Shown here piece after piece: positions 20,850 to 31,290 of a DNA stretch of 64,000 nt (positions within the stretch are counted from its first letter, which is position 1; the number at the start of each line of letters is the position of its first letter). The notes under the pieces were generated by a model that was not told the DNA's origin, did not search any database, and was given only the letters and a program-made list of their open reading frames with translations. Made by a program: the position numbers and the translations under genes. Origin of the DNA: Cavia porcellus. Its lineage: Eukaryota > Chordata > Mammalia > Rodentia > Caviidae. The stretch spans positions 33,335,748 to 33,399,747 of the forward strand of contig NW_026947506.1 in the NCBI RefSeq assembly GCF_034190915.1. The letters run 5' to 3'.

Positions 20850-22197
20850 TTAAAAAAAATCTTTTTTGAGATGCACTTGACATATAAAATTTACTGTTTT
20901 AGGATGAACTGTTCAGTAGCACTGAACACATTCACAGCAGGGCTGTACATAATTCATATATTTCACTGTCTTCAGTGGTACATATCGTACTATACCACTT
21001 GTACCACCAGTAGTAGTACAGGCTGCCTGGTCAAGCCAGCAGGAACATGTTAATGTCTTCACAGTATTGTGCAGTTATGGCCTTTGTGTAGTTTTAGAAC
21101 ATGCTCCTCATCTTCTGAAGAAAATCCATATACCAATTAAGCAGTCACTTCTAATTTTTTCTCTCCTTCAGCCCCTAGCAACCACCAATCTGCAATATGT
21201 TTTTATGAATTTATCTCTTCTGAATATTTATACAGAAGGAATAACACAATACAAGACCTTTGGTGTCATTTGGTATAATGTTTTGGAGATTCATCCAATA
21301 CTTCATTTTTTTTTATGGCTGAAAAATATGTTGTATGCTTGTTCCATTTGTCTTTCTGCTAATGTGTTTATAGGCAGTTGTGTTGTTTCCACCCTTTGGT
21401 TTCATCAGTAATGCTGCTGTGAATATATGGTGTGTATGTATATCTTAGTGTCTTTTTCTAGTTCTTTTGGGTATATTGCCTAGGAGTGGAATTCCTGGGT
21501 CATATGATATAGTCTCTGCTTATCTTTCTGAGTAACTACTAATTTTTCCATAATGGCTGAACCTTCTTTTGTATTCCTACTAAAATGTATTAGAACACCA
21601 ATTCTTCCATATCCTTGCTGATACTTATTGTATTTTAATTTTAATGTTATTATCATCCTAGTAGGTGTGAAGTGATATCTTACTGTGATTTTTGTTTCCC
21701 TAATGATTAATGATATTGAACATCTTTTTATGATTGTTGGCCATCTGTGTATCTTTGGAGAAATGGTGTATCCAAGTTACTTGCTCATTTAAAAATTGTA
21801 TTGTGTTTGACTTGGGAGAGATTTTTTTTCTTGAGACAGGATCTCATGCTAATTTAGACTGGCTTTGAACTCAATATATAACGCACAGTGACCTCAAACT
21901 CTCAGCAGTCCTCCTGCCTCAGCCTCCCAAGCACTAAGATTACAGGCATGTGCCACAACACCAGGCATTAGAGTTCTTTATATATATTTTGGTGACTAAG
22001 CTAATACATCAGTGGTTCCCATTCTGTTAGTTTTTTGCTTATTCTTCCTGTGTTTTTGCAAATACAATTATTTTTATTTTCCCTAGTTAGTGTTTCAGTT
22101 TTCTGTAGCTTTTTTCAGTGTAACAATGTAATGTGGAATCCCTGTACTAGCACATAGATACTCTTTTTCACTGTTTTTCTGTAGTATCTCATTGTGT
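20850..22197 (-). mobile_element. Ancient L1 3' region, antisense (host of L1-A)
   Basis: Long degenerate antisense L1 ORF2/3' UTR landmarks: TTTTATGGCTGAAAAATATG, GGTATATTGCCTAGGAGTGG, TTCCTGGGTCATATGATA, TAGTAGGTGTGAAGTGATATC, TGATTAATGATATTGAACATC. Interrupted at 21822-21966 by an antisense B1-like SINE. It continues to the left target-site copy of L1-A and resumes beyond 28265. No open frame is preserved. Confidence 0.8.
21822..21966 (-). repeat. B1-like SINE
   Basis: TTTTTTTTCTTGAGACAGG, GACTGGCTTTGAACTC, a second CAGTGACCTCAAACTCTC, GTCCTCCTGCCTCAGCCTCC, AGATTACAGGCATGTGCC. Antisense B1 inserted in the old L1. Confidence 0.85.
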
Positions 22198-22213
22198 GGT
22201 TCATTGCTTATTT

Positions 22214-22800
22214 CTTTTATTTATTTAAAAAAAGATTAAGATAAAAGAGGATATAACAACACAAGTCAGAACAGAACAATTTAAGCAACATAGTGTTTCA
22301 CCACAAGACAGTCCAACATAACAGTAGCTACCATGATGTCTCTTTCCTTGAAATATTTGAGTATACCTTCATATACTATAGTAGCAAACATAACAAGACA
22401 GTGTAAAACCATTCAAGAGAATGAAAGTATTACAGGGTATTCAGAACCAACTAACAAAACAAACAATGGTTAGTATATTATCTCCTTGGCTATAAAAATT
22501 TTTGTTTATACTATCACATATAATAAAATCCAATAAGATACAACATGATAAAACCAGTGGAGACAGAAAAACAAAAGCTTGGGACTTCAAAACAAAATGA
22601 TATTAAATCATCACTAGCTATTATAATGTCTTGTTTCCTTCAAAATACTCACTCATACCATCACAGACAATAAAATCAAACAACCCAGAATAAAACCATT
22701 CCAACTAATGAATGAAAACATTATAAGGCTTCAAAGCAATATAATGGAGAGTCATGATTACCACATACTTTTATGTATACTTACCATTTCTTACACTAGG
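22214..22800 (-). repeat. L1-A 3' UTR made of degenerate ~140-bp repeats
   Basis: Three to four diverged units run from about 22258 to 22780. Each contains a variant of CATAACAAGA/CATGATAAAACC, a central TTCAAAAC or TTCAGAACC block, and an ending like CTTCCTTGAAATATT / TCCTTCAAAATAC followed by a CATACCATCACA/ACTATCACA and ATAATAAAATC box. The period is roughly 140 bp on the plus strand. Terminal A tail is short and impure. Confidence 0.6.
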
Positions 22801-25800
22801 GAAACTATTCGGTATTTATAGATGTGAGTTTGATTTATTTTGCTTATGAGTATGATCTCAAGCTGCGTCTATTTATTTATAAATATCTCAATGTGATCCT
22901 TCTTTATAGCTGAGTAGTACTCCGTTGTATAAAATACCACAACTTTTTTTTATCTATTCCTCAGTTGATGGACACTTAGGTTGTTTCCAAGATCTGGCTA
23001 TTACAAATTGTGCCGCTATAAACATGGGAACACATATATCACTGTGTTATAATGTTTTCAGTTCTTCAGGAATATCCCTAGAAGTGGAATAGCTGGAACT
23101 AATGGGACTTCCAATCCTAGCTTTTTGAGAAATCTCCAGACTGACATCCACAATGGTTGCACCAGTCTACACTCCCACCAACAATGCAGGAGAGTTCCTT
23201 TTTCCCCACAGTTTCTCCAGCATTTGTTTTTGGTAGTTTTCTTGATCCTGGCCATTCTTTCTGGAGTGAGATGGAATCTCAGTGTGGTTTTAATTTTCAT
23301 TTCTCTAATGAGTAATGATGTTGAACATTTTTTCATGTATTTATTTGCCATTTGTATTTCTTCATCTGAGAATTGTGTATTCATCCAAGATGCCCATTTT
23401 TGGAATGGATCTTTGAATTTTGGGAGTCTGATTTTTAAAAAATTCTTTATATGTTTTAGACAGAATTCCTTTGTCTGAGGGACAGTTCACTAAGATTTTT
23501 TTGTCATTTTGTGGGTTTTCTTTTCACTATGCTGGAGATTTCTTTTGATGTGTAGAAACTTTTTAATAAGATGTGAGCCCATTTACTGATTCTGGGGAGT
23601 ATTTCCCATGAGGTTTGATTCCTGTTCATGAATTCTCTACCTACCCCTACGGGGTAGGTAGAGAATTCATGAACAGATTCTTACCCAATTCGTCTTCCAA
23701 TAGATTTAATGTTTCTCTTTTAACATTTAGATCTTTGATCAATTTAGATTTTAATTTAATACATGGTGATAGGCATGGGTCTAGTTTTAATTTTCGGCAT
23801 ATGGAGAGCCAATTTTCCCAACAACATTTATTAAAGAAATTGTCGTTCTTCCAGTGAACCTCTTTGACTCCTTTATCAAAGATAAGGTGGTTGAGTGTGT
23901 TTGCATCTTCTAATCTATTCCATTTATCTTCGGCTCTGTTTTTATTCCAGTACCATGTTGATATTACTACGGTTGCTTTGTAGTATAACTTCAAGTCAGG
24001 GATTGTGATGCCTCCTGCCTTGCCTTTGCTGCTTAGAACTGTCTTTGCTATTCTAGGTCTCTTCTGGTTCTAGATGAATTTTAGGAGTGATTTCTCTCTA
24101 TCTATGAGGTATGTTAATGGCATTTTGATTGGGATTGCATTGAATCTGTATAACAGTTTTGGGAGAATGGCCATTTTCACAATATCTGTTCTTCCTATCC
24201 ATGAGCAAGGGATATCATTCCATTTTCTGAGATCCTCTTCAATTTCTTTTTTCAGTGTATTATAATTTTCCCTATGTAGATCTTTCACTGTTTTCATGAG
24301 AATAATTCCTAAATATTTCATTTTTGGGTTGCTAGTGTGAAGGGTGTGACTTCTCTTATTTCTCTCTCTGTGATTTGTTGTTAGTGTATAGGAATGTTAT
24401 TGATTTTTGAGTATTGATTTTTTATTCAGCTACATTGCTGAATTTATTTATTATATCTAGGAGTCTTTCAATGAAGTTTTGGGGGTCTTCTATGTAGAGT
24501 ATCATGTCATCCACAAATAATGATAATTTAACTTCTTTTTTTCCTATCTTTACCCCTTTTATTTCTCTCTCTTGTCTAATTTCTCTGGCTAGTATTTCTA
24601 GTACTATATTAAATAGGAGTGGTAATAAGGAACATCCTTGTCTTGTGCCTGATTTTAAGGTAAAGGTCTTCAGTTTTTGGCCATTTAGTAAGATACTGGC
24701 TGTTGGTTTGTCATAGATGGCCTTTATCAGACTGAGGTAAAGACCATCTATTCCAATATCCTGTAAGGTTTTTTTTTTTTTTTTATCATGAATGAATGTT
24801 GGACCTTATCAAAAGCTTTTTCTGCATCTATAGAAATGATCATGTGATTCTTACTTTTGGTTTTATTGATATGGTGGATTACATTTATTGATTTATGTAA
24901 GTTGAGCCATCCCTGCATGCCTGGGATGAATCCCACTTGGTCGTGGTGTGTAATCTTGATGATTTGCTGCATCCTATTTGCCAATATTTTATTGACGATT
25001 TTTGCTTCTGTATTCATTAGGGAGATTGGCCTGTAGTTCTCTTTTTTGGTTGGATCTTTTTCAGGTTTTGGTACTAGAGCAATATTTGCTTTCAGGGATG
25101 ACTTAGGAAGGATTGCTTCCCTTTTAATTTCATTGAAGAGTTTGAGGAATGTTGGCATTAAGTCTTCTTTGTATTTGTTGTAGAATTCCGCAGTGAATCC
25201 GTCTGGGCCTGGGCTCTTCTTTGTAGGTACAGACTTAATTACATTTTCAATTTCATTAATATAAATTGGGTTATTCAGCAGTTTTACATCTTCTTGACCT
25301 AGCTTTGTTGCTTCATAAGTTTCTAGGAATCTGTGTATTTCTTCTGTGTTATCAAACACAGAAGAGAGTAGAGGTTATGAGAGTAGAGGTTTTCGAAATA
25401 GGTGTTGATGATCTTCTGTACTTCTACAGAGTCTGTACTGATTTCGCCTTTTTCATTCTTATTGCATGAATTTGAGCTTCTCCCCCCTTTTTAAAATAAG
25501 GGTGGCTGGGGCTTTTCAATTTTATTTATTCTTTCAAAGAAAGAACTCTTTGATTCATTGATTCTTTGGATTGTTTTCTTAGTCTCTGTTGCATTAATTT
25601 CTGCTTTGATTTTTATAATTTCTCCCCTTCTTTTGGCTTTGGGCTTGACTTGCTCTTCTTTTTCTAGATGTTTAAGATATAGCATCAGGTTATTTATTTG
25701 TATTCGTTTTGTTTTCCTGATGTGGGAACTCAGTGCAATAAGTTTTCCTCCGAGGACAGCTTTCATTGCATCCCACGGATTCTGATAAGTTGTATTTGTA

Positions 25801-26647
25801 TTTTTGTTTGCTTGTAGGTATTGTTTAATTTCTTCTTTTATTTCCTCTGTGACCTACTGATTACTCAAGATTGTGTTATTCAGTTTCCATGTGTTTGTGG
25901 GATTTTTGCAGTATCTTTTATCATTAGTTTCTAGTTTCATGGCACTAGGATACAATAACATGCAAGGGATAATTTCAGCTCTTTTGCATTTATTTAAATA
26001 TGTTCTGTGGGCTAGTATACGGTCTGTTTTAGAGAATGTCCCATGTATTACTGAGAAGAATGTGTATTCTGATGTTAAATGGAGCACTCTGTATATGTCT
26101 ATCAAGTCCATTTGTTCACAGGTATGATTCAGTTCTGTTATTTCTTTGCTGATTTTCTGTCTGGTTGATCTGTCCCTTGGTGTCAATGGTGTGTTAAGGT
26201 CTCCTGTTATAATTGTGTTATTGCTAATTTGGTTTTTCATTTCTATTAATACTTGCTTTGTATAACTGGGTGCTCTGGAATTTGATGCATATATATTTAA
26301 GATTGTGATCTCTTCCTCTTGAAGTTTTCCCCTAATCAGTATGTAATGACCTTCTTTATCTCTTCTGATCATTCTTGGTTTGAAGTTCACATTGTCTGCA
26401 AACAGAATAGCTACTCTTGTCTTTTTTGGGTTCCTTGCATGAAGTATTGTTTTCCATTCTTTGACTTTCAGTCTGTGAGTATCCTTTGGGTTAGATGGGT
26501 TTCTTGTAGACAGCATATGGTTGGATGTTGTTTCTTCATCCATTCTGCCAGTGTGTTTCTTTTAATTGGTGCATTGAGACCAGTTACATTAATGGTTACA
26601 ACTGTTATATTGGTTTATTGTTACATATTATCTTTGTGCTGTTGCAT
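22800..26647 (-). pseudogene. L1-A ORF2 (endonuclease and reverse transcriptase), broken
   Basis: ORF2 nicks target DNA and primes reverse transcription there. Here it survives as six or more frame pieces: the endonuclease at 25854-26543 (keeps GDLNTPL and the DKRYCKNP tail), a linker at 25491-25766, the reverse transcriptase at 24748-25359 ([21 protein letters not shown], a [12 protein letters not shown] block, [12 protein letters not shown]), FVDD catalytic box around 24507-24517, then 24070-24321, 23647-23994 and a C-terminal piece at 23058-23384 with a Cys/His-type WRNCGEKGTLLHCWW motif. The start context is degraded (a TAA follows nine codons). A 16-T run at 24769-24784 and an inverted duplication at 23622-23676 break the frame. 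Confidence 0.9.
23622..23676. repeat. Perfect 26-bp inverted repeat inside L1-A ORF2
   Basis: Left arm 23622-23647 (starts CTGTTCATGAATTC) and right arm 23651-23676 (ends GAATTCATGAACAG) are exact reverse complements around a 3-base TAC loop. L1-B has only one copy of the motif at the homologous place (about 45508-45533), so the second arm was created inside L1-A. It replaces a few ORF2 codons and introduces a stop in the frame piece that ends at 23647. Confidence 0.98.
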
Positions 26648-26697
26648 CTTTATCTTTCTGTTCTGTTTAATTGTCTGCTTTGCTTAGTGGTTTTTTC

Positions 26698-27716
26698 CTA
26701 TGGGTATGTAAGCTGTCTTTCAGTATTCTTTGCAGGATTGCCGTGGTGATCATGAAGTTCTTCAGCTGTTTTTTTGTCATGCAAGTATCTTATTTCTCCA
26801 TCAATTTTGAAGGACAGTTTTTCAGGGCACATGAGTCTAGGTTGGAAATCATTTTTCTTTAGGATCTGAAATACTTCACTCCATGCTCTTCTTGACCTTA
26901 TTGTTTGTGCTGAGAAGTCTGCTGTGATTCTGATAGGTTTTCCTTTATAGGCGATCTGTCTTTTTTCTCTGACAGCTTTTAATATTCTTTTCTTATGTTG
27001 GATTTCTGGAATGGTGATTATTATATGTCTGGGTATAGTTTTATTTTGGTTATGGTTATTTGGAGTTCTATATGCTTCACTGATCCTGATGTCAGTTTCC
27101 ATTCTCATGTTTGGGAAATTTTCAGCTATTACTTTTCTAAATATCCTCTTGACATCCTTTATGTTGTCCCCTTCTTTTTCATTTATCCCTATCAATATTA
27201 TGTTATTTTTCTTTGCATCATCTTGCAGCTGTTAAGTTGTTATTTCCTGATTCCTTGTTATGTTCAAAAGATCTTTCCTTTCCTGTTCTCTAGCTGCGGT
27301 CTTGTCTTGGAGGTCTGAAATTCTATCTTCACTTTCATTGAGGTGGTTTTTACAACTTTCAGTAGAAGTTTTAATTTCTTGTATATCTCTTTGCATCTGC
27401 TTTATGTATTGTTTGTTTTTATATTGTTCATCCAAAGGGATTCTATCTTTTTGTTTAGTTCCTTCAATTTTTTAACTTTGTCTTTAGATATGTTTAGCAT
27501 CTCTTTTATTTCTTTTATCATTTCTTCTTTTATCTGGGAGATTATTTCTAGTTTGAATCCCTTTAAAGCTTCCCGGAGTTACTTCTTTATTTCAGTTGCT
27601 ATTATTTCAGGTATTTCAGGTGTATGGCATATATTTTCTTCTATGTACATTGCTTCTAAGGTTTCTTGGGATGGGTTGGAGGTTTGTGGTTGTATTTTGT
27701 TCTTTCATTTTGTCAT
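26698..27716 (-). pseudogene. L1-A ORF1 (RNA-binding chaperone), broken
   Basis: ORF1 protein trimerises through a coiled coil and coats L1 RNA. The start is set by alignment with L1-B (ATG at 27716, in a GGAAAATGACAAAA context). An in-frame TAA occurs about 40 codons in. The middle survives at 27232-27435 (a Lys/Glu/Gln-rich coiled coil with NHLNESEDRISDLQDK), and the RRM/C-terminal part at 26698-27195 (MIGINEKEGDN, IRISEAYRTPN, RHIIITIPEIQHKKRIL, FSAQTIRSRRAWSEVF). A frameshift separates the two pieces. Confidence 0.88.
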
Positions 27717-28248
27717 TTTCCTATATTTCCGTTTTTCAAGTATTATTCCAAGGCTTCCCCTGGGCCTGTTGGAAATCCTCTTCTTTGCCCTCAGCTCCTG
27801 GGACTCTGGCTGCCCAGATCCCCAGATTGAGAGAGGGTCACTGGGGGTGGGGCTGGCAGGCTCAAGCCCTGTAGTACCTGTGGAGTGTGGCAGGAAGCTG
27901 TGAAGTTCCTTGGCTGGTGGGAGCAATGATCCCAAATTCCCAGTCTAGGGATGGTGCAGGGACACTCACCTCAGGCCACCCAGTTTCCAGAGTTGAGAGT
28001 GCAGGCAGGCCCAATTTCCTGGAGCCAGCCAAGCAAGGTAGGAAGCCGGAAAGTTGGTGCAAACAGGCCCAAGACTTGCTGAACTGGTCCAGTTTGGCAG
28101 GAAGCCCTGAAGTTCCCTGGCCTGCAGGAAGAGTGCGTTCCCGGGCTTGTGATGGTGCGGGGACACTCACCACAGGCCGCCCAGACTCCAGAGTTGAGGG
28201 CACAGGCAGGCCCAACTCCCGGGAGCCAGCAGGGCATGGCAGGGAGCT
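27717..28248 (-). promoter_or_regulatory. L1-A 5' UTR with two ~200-bp monomers
   Basis: GC-rich, CpG-containing internal promoter region. A unit with GATGGTGC(A/G)GGGACACTCACC, CCAGAGTTGAG and GCAGGCAGGCCCAA occurs twice, at about 27950-28040 and 28151-28235, 201 bp apart. The element's true start is fixed by the target-site duplication. The ORF1-proximal ~110 bp (GGATTTCCAACAGGCC to ATAGGAAAATGACAAAA on the element's strand) is shared with L1-B, while the monomers are not. Confidence 0.8.
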
Positions 28249-28264
28249 GGTTCATTACTTATTT

Positions 28265-28600
28265 CCAGTCTTCAGCTATTCCAGTTAACACTGAGTGGTC
28301 TTACATGTGGGTACTGCCCCTCACCTTTCATTTTGCTTTTGATTTCTTTTTGAGATAGGTTCTTACTATGTATGGCCTTAAACTCACTATGTAGCTCAGG
28401 TTTGCCTTGAATTCGCAGTTATCCTCCACCCTCAACCTCTCAAATTTTGGAATTACAGGTGTACTCTGCCATGCTTGGCTACATGTGGGTGTTTTTATAC
28501 CTCTGAGGTGGATTTCTGAATGGGATTGCTGTTACAAAGGTCTGTGGTTTTTAAACTATGATATCCTTTAAAGAAATTCAGTTATTCTTAGTTTTTCTAA
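28265..28600 (-). mobile_element. Ancient L1, continuation right of L1-A, with B1-like SINE
   Basis: CCAGTCTTCAGCTATTCC and, after the SINE, GAGGTGGATTTCTGAATGGG and ATTGCTGTTACAAAGGTC continue the antisense old-L1 text that stops at 22197. Between them, about 28346-28480, lies an antisense B1-like SINE (TTTTGAGATAGGTTCTTAC, GTAGCTCAGGTTTGCC, AATTACAGGTGTACTCTGCC). Confidence 0.7.
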
Positions 28601-30721
28601 GTTTACTGCTTCTATTACAAGTATCACTTTTTATTCTTGTAACAATTGGCTATATAGTGTTAGAGTTAAGGCTCATCTGGAACACTGCCACTAATACTAG
28701 CACTTAGGAGTGTTTTACGGGAGAGCATTGGCAGACTCCGTACTGTGAAACTCTACATACCAGAATTGTAAACCCTTCTCCAATAGTTTCTTCCAAATGG
28801 ATCTATTATCTTCACCTGAAAATCTAAACATTAAAGCACCTATCCACTTTGGGTTTGCATTGCCGGAGAATATGAGAAAAACCTGTAGCTAACTGAGTAA
28901 GGAAGGTGGTCTCCCTTGTGGTCACCTTCTCTTGCTTGCAATATTTGATTCTCCTTTTTCTTCCTTTTAAACAATGAGAGTAGTCAAAAAATTGACTTAG
29001 ATGTAAAATGCCACTTAATGGTTATTTCTTTCTATTCTGTTAACTTTTTTGCCTTTGCTTATACCCTGTTTCCCTTTGAAGGGTCAATTCAGATGCTTTC
29101 TCTTTGAGATCTTTCTAATTCATCCTCTACAATATCCCCCTAGCTTCCATAGTATTTACTGATACTTTATTGTAGCACTTGAAAGTTTCCATCTAGTGTT
29201 AAACATGTGTAAACCTCCTATTGTATTACGGCCTCCTGGAGAATAAAGATTATATCTTAGAACCTCCAGTGTGTTGCATGTTCAGTCAATTACAGCTGAG
29301 TTTTTAAAATGAATTAATGTGTAGGGCTTTGCATTGATTTCACTTTATTTTGAATTATAAGTACAGTTGTTCCCAAGTTTTCATTTCTTAACCAGTTCTT
29401 CCTTTAATGTCATTTAGTCCTTCTCAGCTGTCATTCCTAAACAAATGAATTCATGTATTCCTCTAGATCTCTTTATTGCAATTTTGGATCTGATTCACGC
29501 TCCCATAATCTCACATTCAATACCTCCAGACCATAGTCACCATTTCATCATCTAGAGCTATATCTGACCTGCAGCAAGCATTTTTGTTTTTGGAATAAAT
29601 GCACAAATTATTGAAGACAGTTTCTATCTAGCTCCTTTCCCTTACTTCCTTTAATGTGATGTTATACCATTTTGCTCGATTGTCTGATCAGTTGCTGTTC
29701 TCATTGTTTCTACATGGGAATATTTCACATAGGCAAGTGTTGCATAAGGATGGAGGAACATTCTGAGAAAAGTTTTGTCTTGTGAACATCCTAATGTTTT
29801 TACACTAATCAAGATGGTAAAACCCTACACACACCTAAGCTGCAGGTATTTTTTGTTGCCTCTTAACTTCACATCTTTATAGCATGTGAGTATATACAAT
29901 ACTGTAGGCGGCTAACACAATCACATTAATATATCTAAACAAGGAAAAGGGACAGTGAAATATGATATAAGAGATAAATTGCTTTAGGTGGTCAGTAAGT
30001 GATGAGTTACTATGAAGGCCTAGGGCAATACTATACACTGTTGTAGACTTTATAAATACTTGTGTATGTAGGTTCACTAAATTTTTAGACAACATTTTTC
30101 TTCAGTTATAGGTTTGCTGTAGATTTAACTTTAAATCTTTTAACTTTTTGACTCTTGTTATATTTAGTACAAAACACAAACATTGTACAGCTACACAAAA
30201 TGTTATCTTTTTACTGCTATTGCTTATTTCTTTTTATATTTCATGTTATTTTTATCTTAAGCTTTTTCCAGCTTAAGTTATTTTTAAAATTTTTCTTTAA
30301 CTTTTATATTTTATTTTCTATTTAAACTTAAAAAATTTTGTTAGAAACCAAGACACTTTACCTTAGGCCTTAATAGATTCACGATCATCAATATCTGTTT
30401 TCCACTTCACATCTTGTCCAATTTGACCTTTCAGGACCAGTGACATACATAAGGCTGTCACCTCCCATGATTCATGCCCTCTTTAACATCCTCTGAAGGA
30501 CCCTTAGGTGGTTGAAGGACTCCTGAAGATTACTTTTAAGTTCATGTCTGTGTAGCTGTAGAACTCAGATCCTGTTTTCTTCTTGGCTTGGCTGCCAGCT
30601 GGGGTCATTCAGCTTCTAGATGCCCCTTTGAATTGTCTCTTAGATTGATAAGGGGGAAAGAAACTTCTAGTCTGTTAGGTGTCTGATATGAGTTCATGGT
30701 TCTCTAAAATTGAAGAATGAA
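28601..30721. other. Intronic sequence without a recognised element
   Basis: About 2.1 kb, AT-rich, no gene. Near 30380-30700 some GC-richer text resembles degraded LTR or MIR-like sequence but is not assignable. Confidence 0.35.
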
Positions 30722-31290
30722 TTTTAGAAACAACAAAGGTTAAGAGCAGGATATATTTATTAGGGAGGGACTTTTGTCTGAGAAAGAGAAGGGATTCTGA
30801 GTGGACTGGCAAGAACCCTGCCTCTTCCAGGGATTTTTATAGAGCAAATCCATGATGTGACAAATCCATGACATGAGGTGGATCTAAAGGTGAGGAAAAA
30901 TGGGAAATTTCATGGTGGGCAACCAATAAGGTTAGAGGTATAATTGCTCAGGTAAAATTGATTAATTTGAAGCCACATGAGGAAGCAAGTCACTTATCAA
31001 GCATGAATGAATACAGAACAGGGGCTTTTTCTGGCTTTGGCATGGCAAGGGGTACCTACTTAGACTATCAGTCTTTGATGTTTATCCTTAGAATGTATAT
31101 GGGTGCATTTGTTTTATCTTTCGTCTTGAGGTTTGTCCCACAGCGGAGGTGCCTGTCTCCTTCATAGTTGCAGGGCATCTCAGTCTTCTGTCCTGACTCC
31201 TTGAAGGGCCCAGCCCTATCTGACTATGGATAGTATTTCTATCTTAGCTGCCTATAACAATATGGCCGCTCCATCCTCAAACCAGCAATA
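30722..31290 (-). mobile_element. Probable solo LTR, antisense
   Basis: On the minus strand the right-hand part is GC-richer (TGGAGCGGCCATATTG, then a GGCTGGGCCCTTC block), and the left end gives CCCTAATAAATATATCCTGC followed by TCTTAACCTTTGTTG. That is a polyadenylation signal near the 3' end, as in rodent LTRs. A CAAATCCATGA duplication occurs near 30846-30872. No internal retroviral sequence adjoins it. Family unknown. Confidence 0.5.

Larger units (their letters stand above)
22214..28248 (-). mobile_element. L1-A: full-length LINE-1, inactivated
   Basis: A 6.0-kb LINE-1 on the minus strand. It is bounded by a 16-bp target-site duplication with one mismatch: GGTTCATTGCTTATTT (22198-22213) and GGTTCATTACTTATTT (28249-28264). 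Read on its own strand it has a 5' UTR with two ~200-bp monomers, an RNA-binding coiled-coil ORF1, an endonuclease/reverse transcriptase ORF2, and a repeat-built 3' UTR ending in AAATAAATAAAAG. ORF1 and ORF2 are broken by several stops and frameshifts, so it is not autonomous. It entered an already old antisense L1. Confidence 0.93.

Noticed and set aside
22258..22780. CRISPR-like array
   Set aside because: Units are ~140 bp, strongly diverged, without conserved short repeats and unique spacers, and belong to a eukaryotic L1 3' UTR.
23125..27903. Many long plus-strand frames between 23 and 28 kb, rich in Phe/Leu/Ile/Ser
   Set aside because: They are the complement of A-rich L1 coding sequence on the minus strand, and look like membrane proteins only because poly-Lys/Asn/Ile codons reverse to Phe/Leu/Ile.
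27887..28288. 133-codon plus-strand frame with internal repeats as a repeat protein
   Set aside because: It is the antisense of two L1 5' UTR monomers; the repeats in the peptide come from the 201-bp DNA period.
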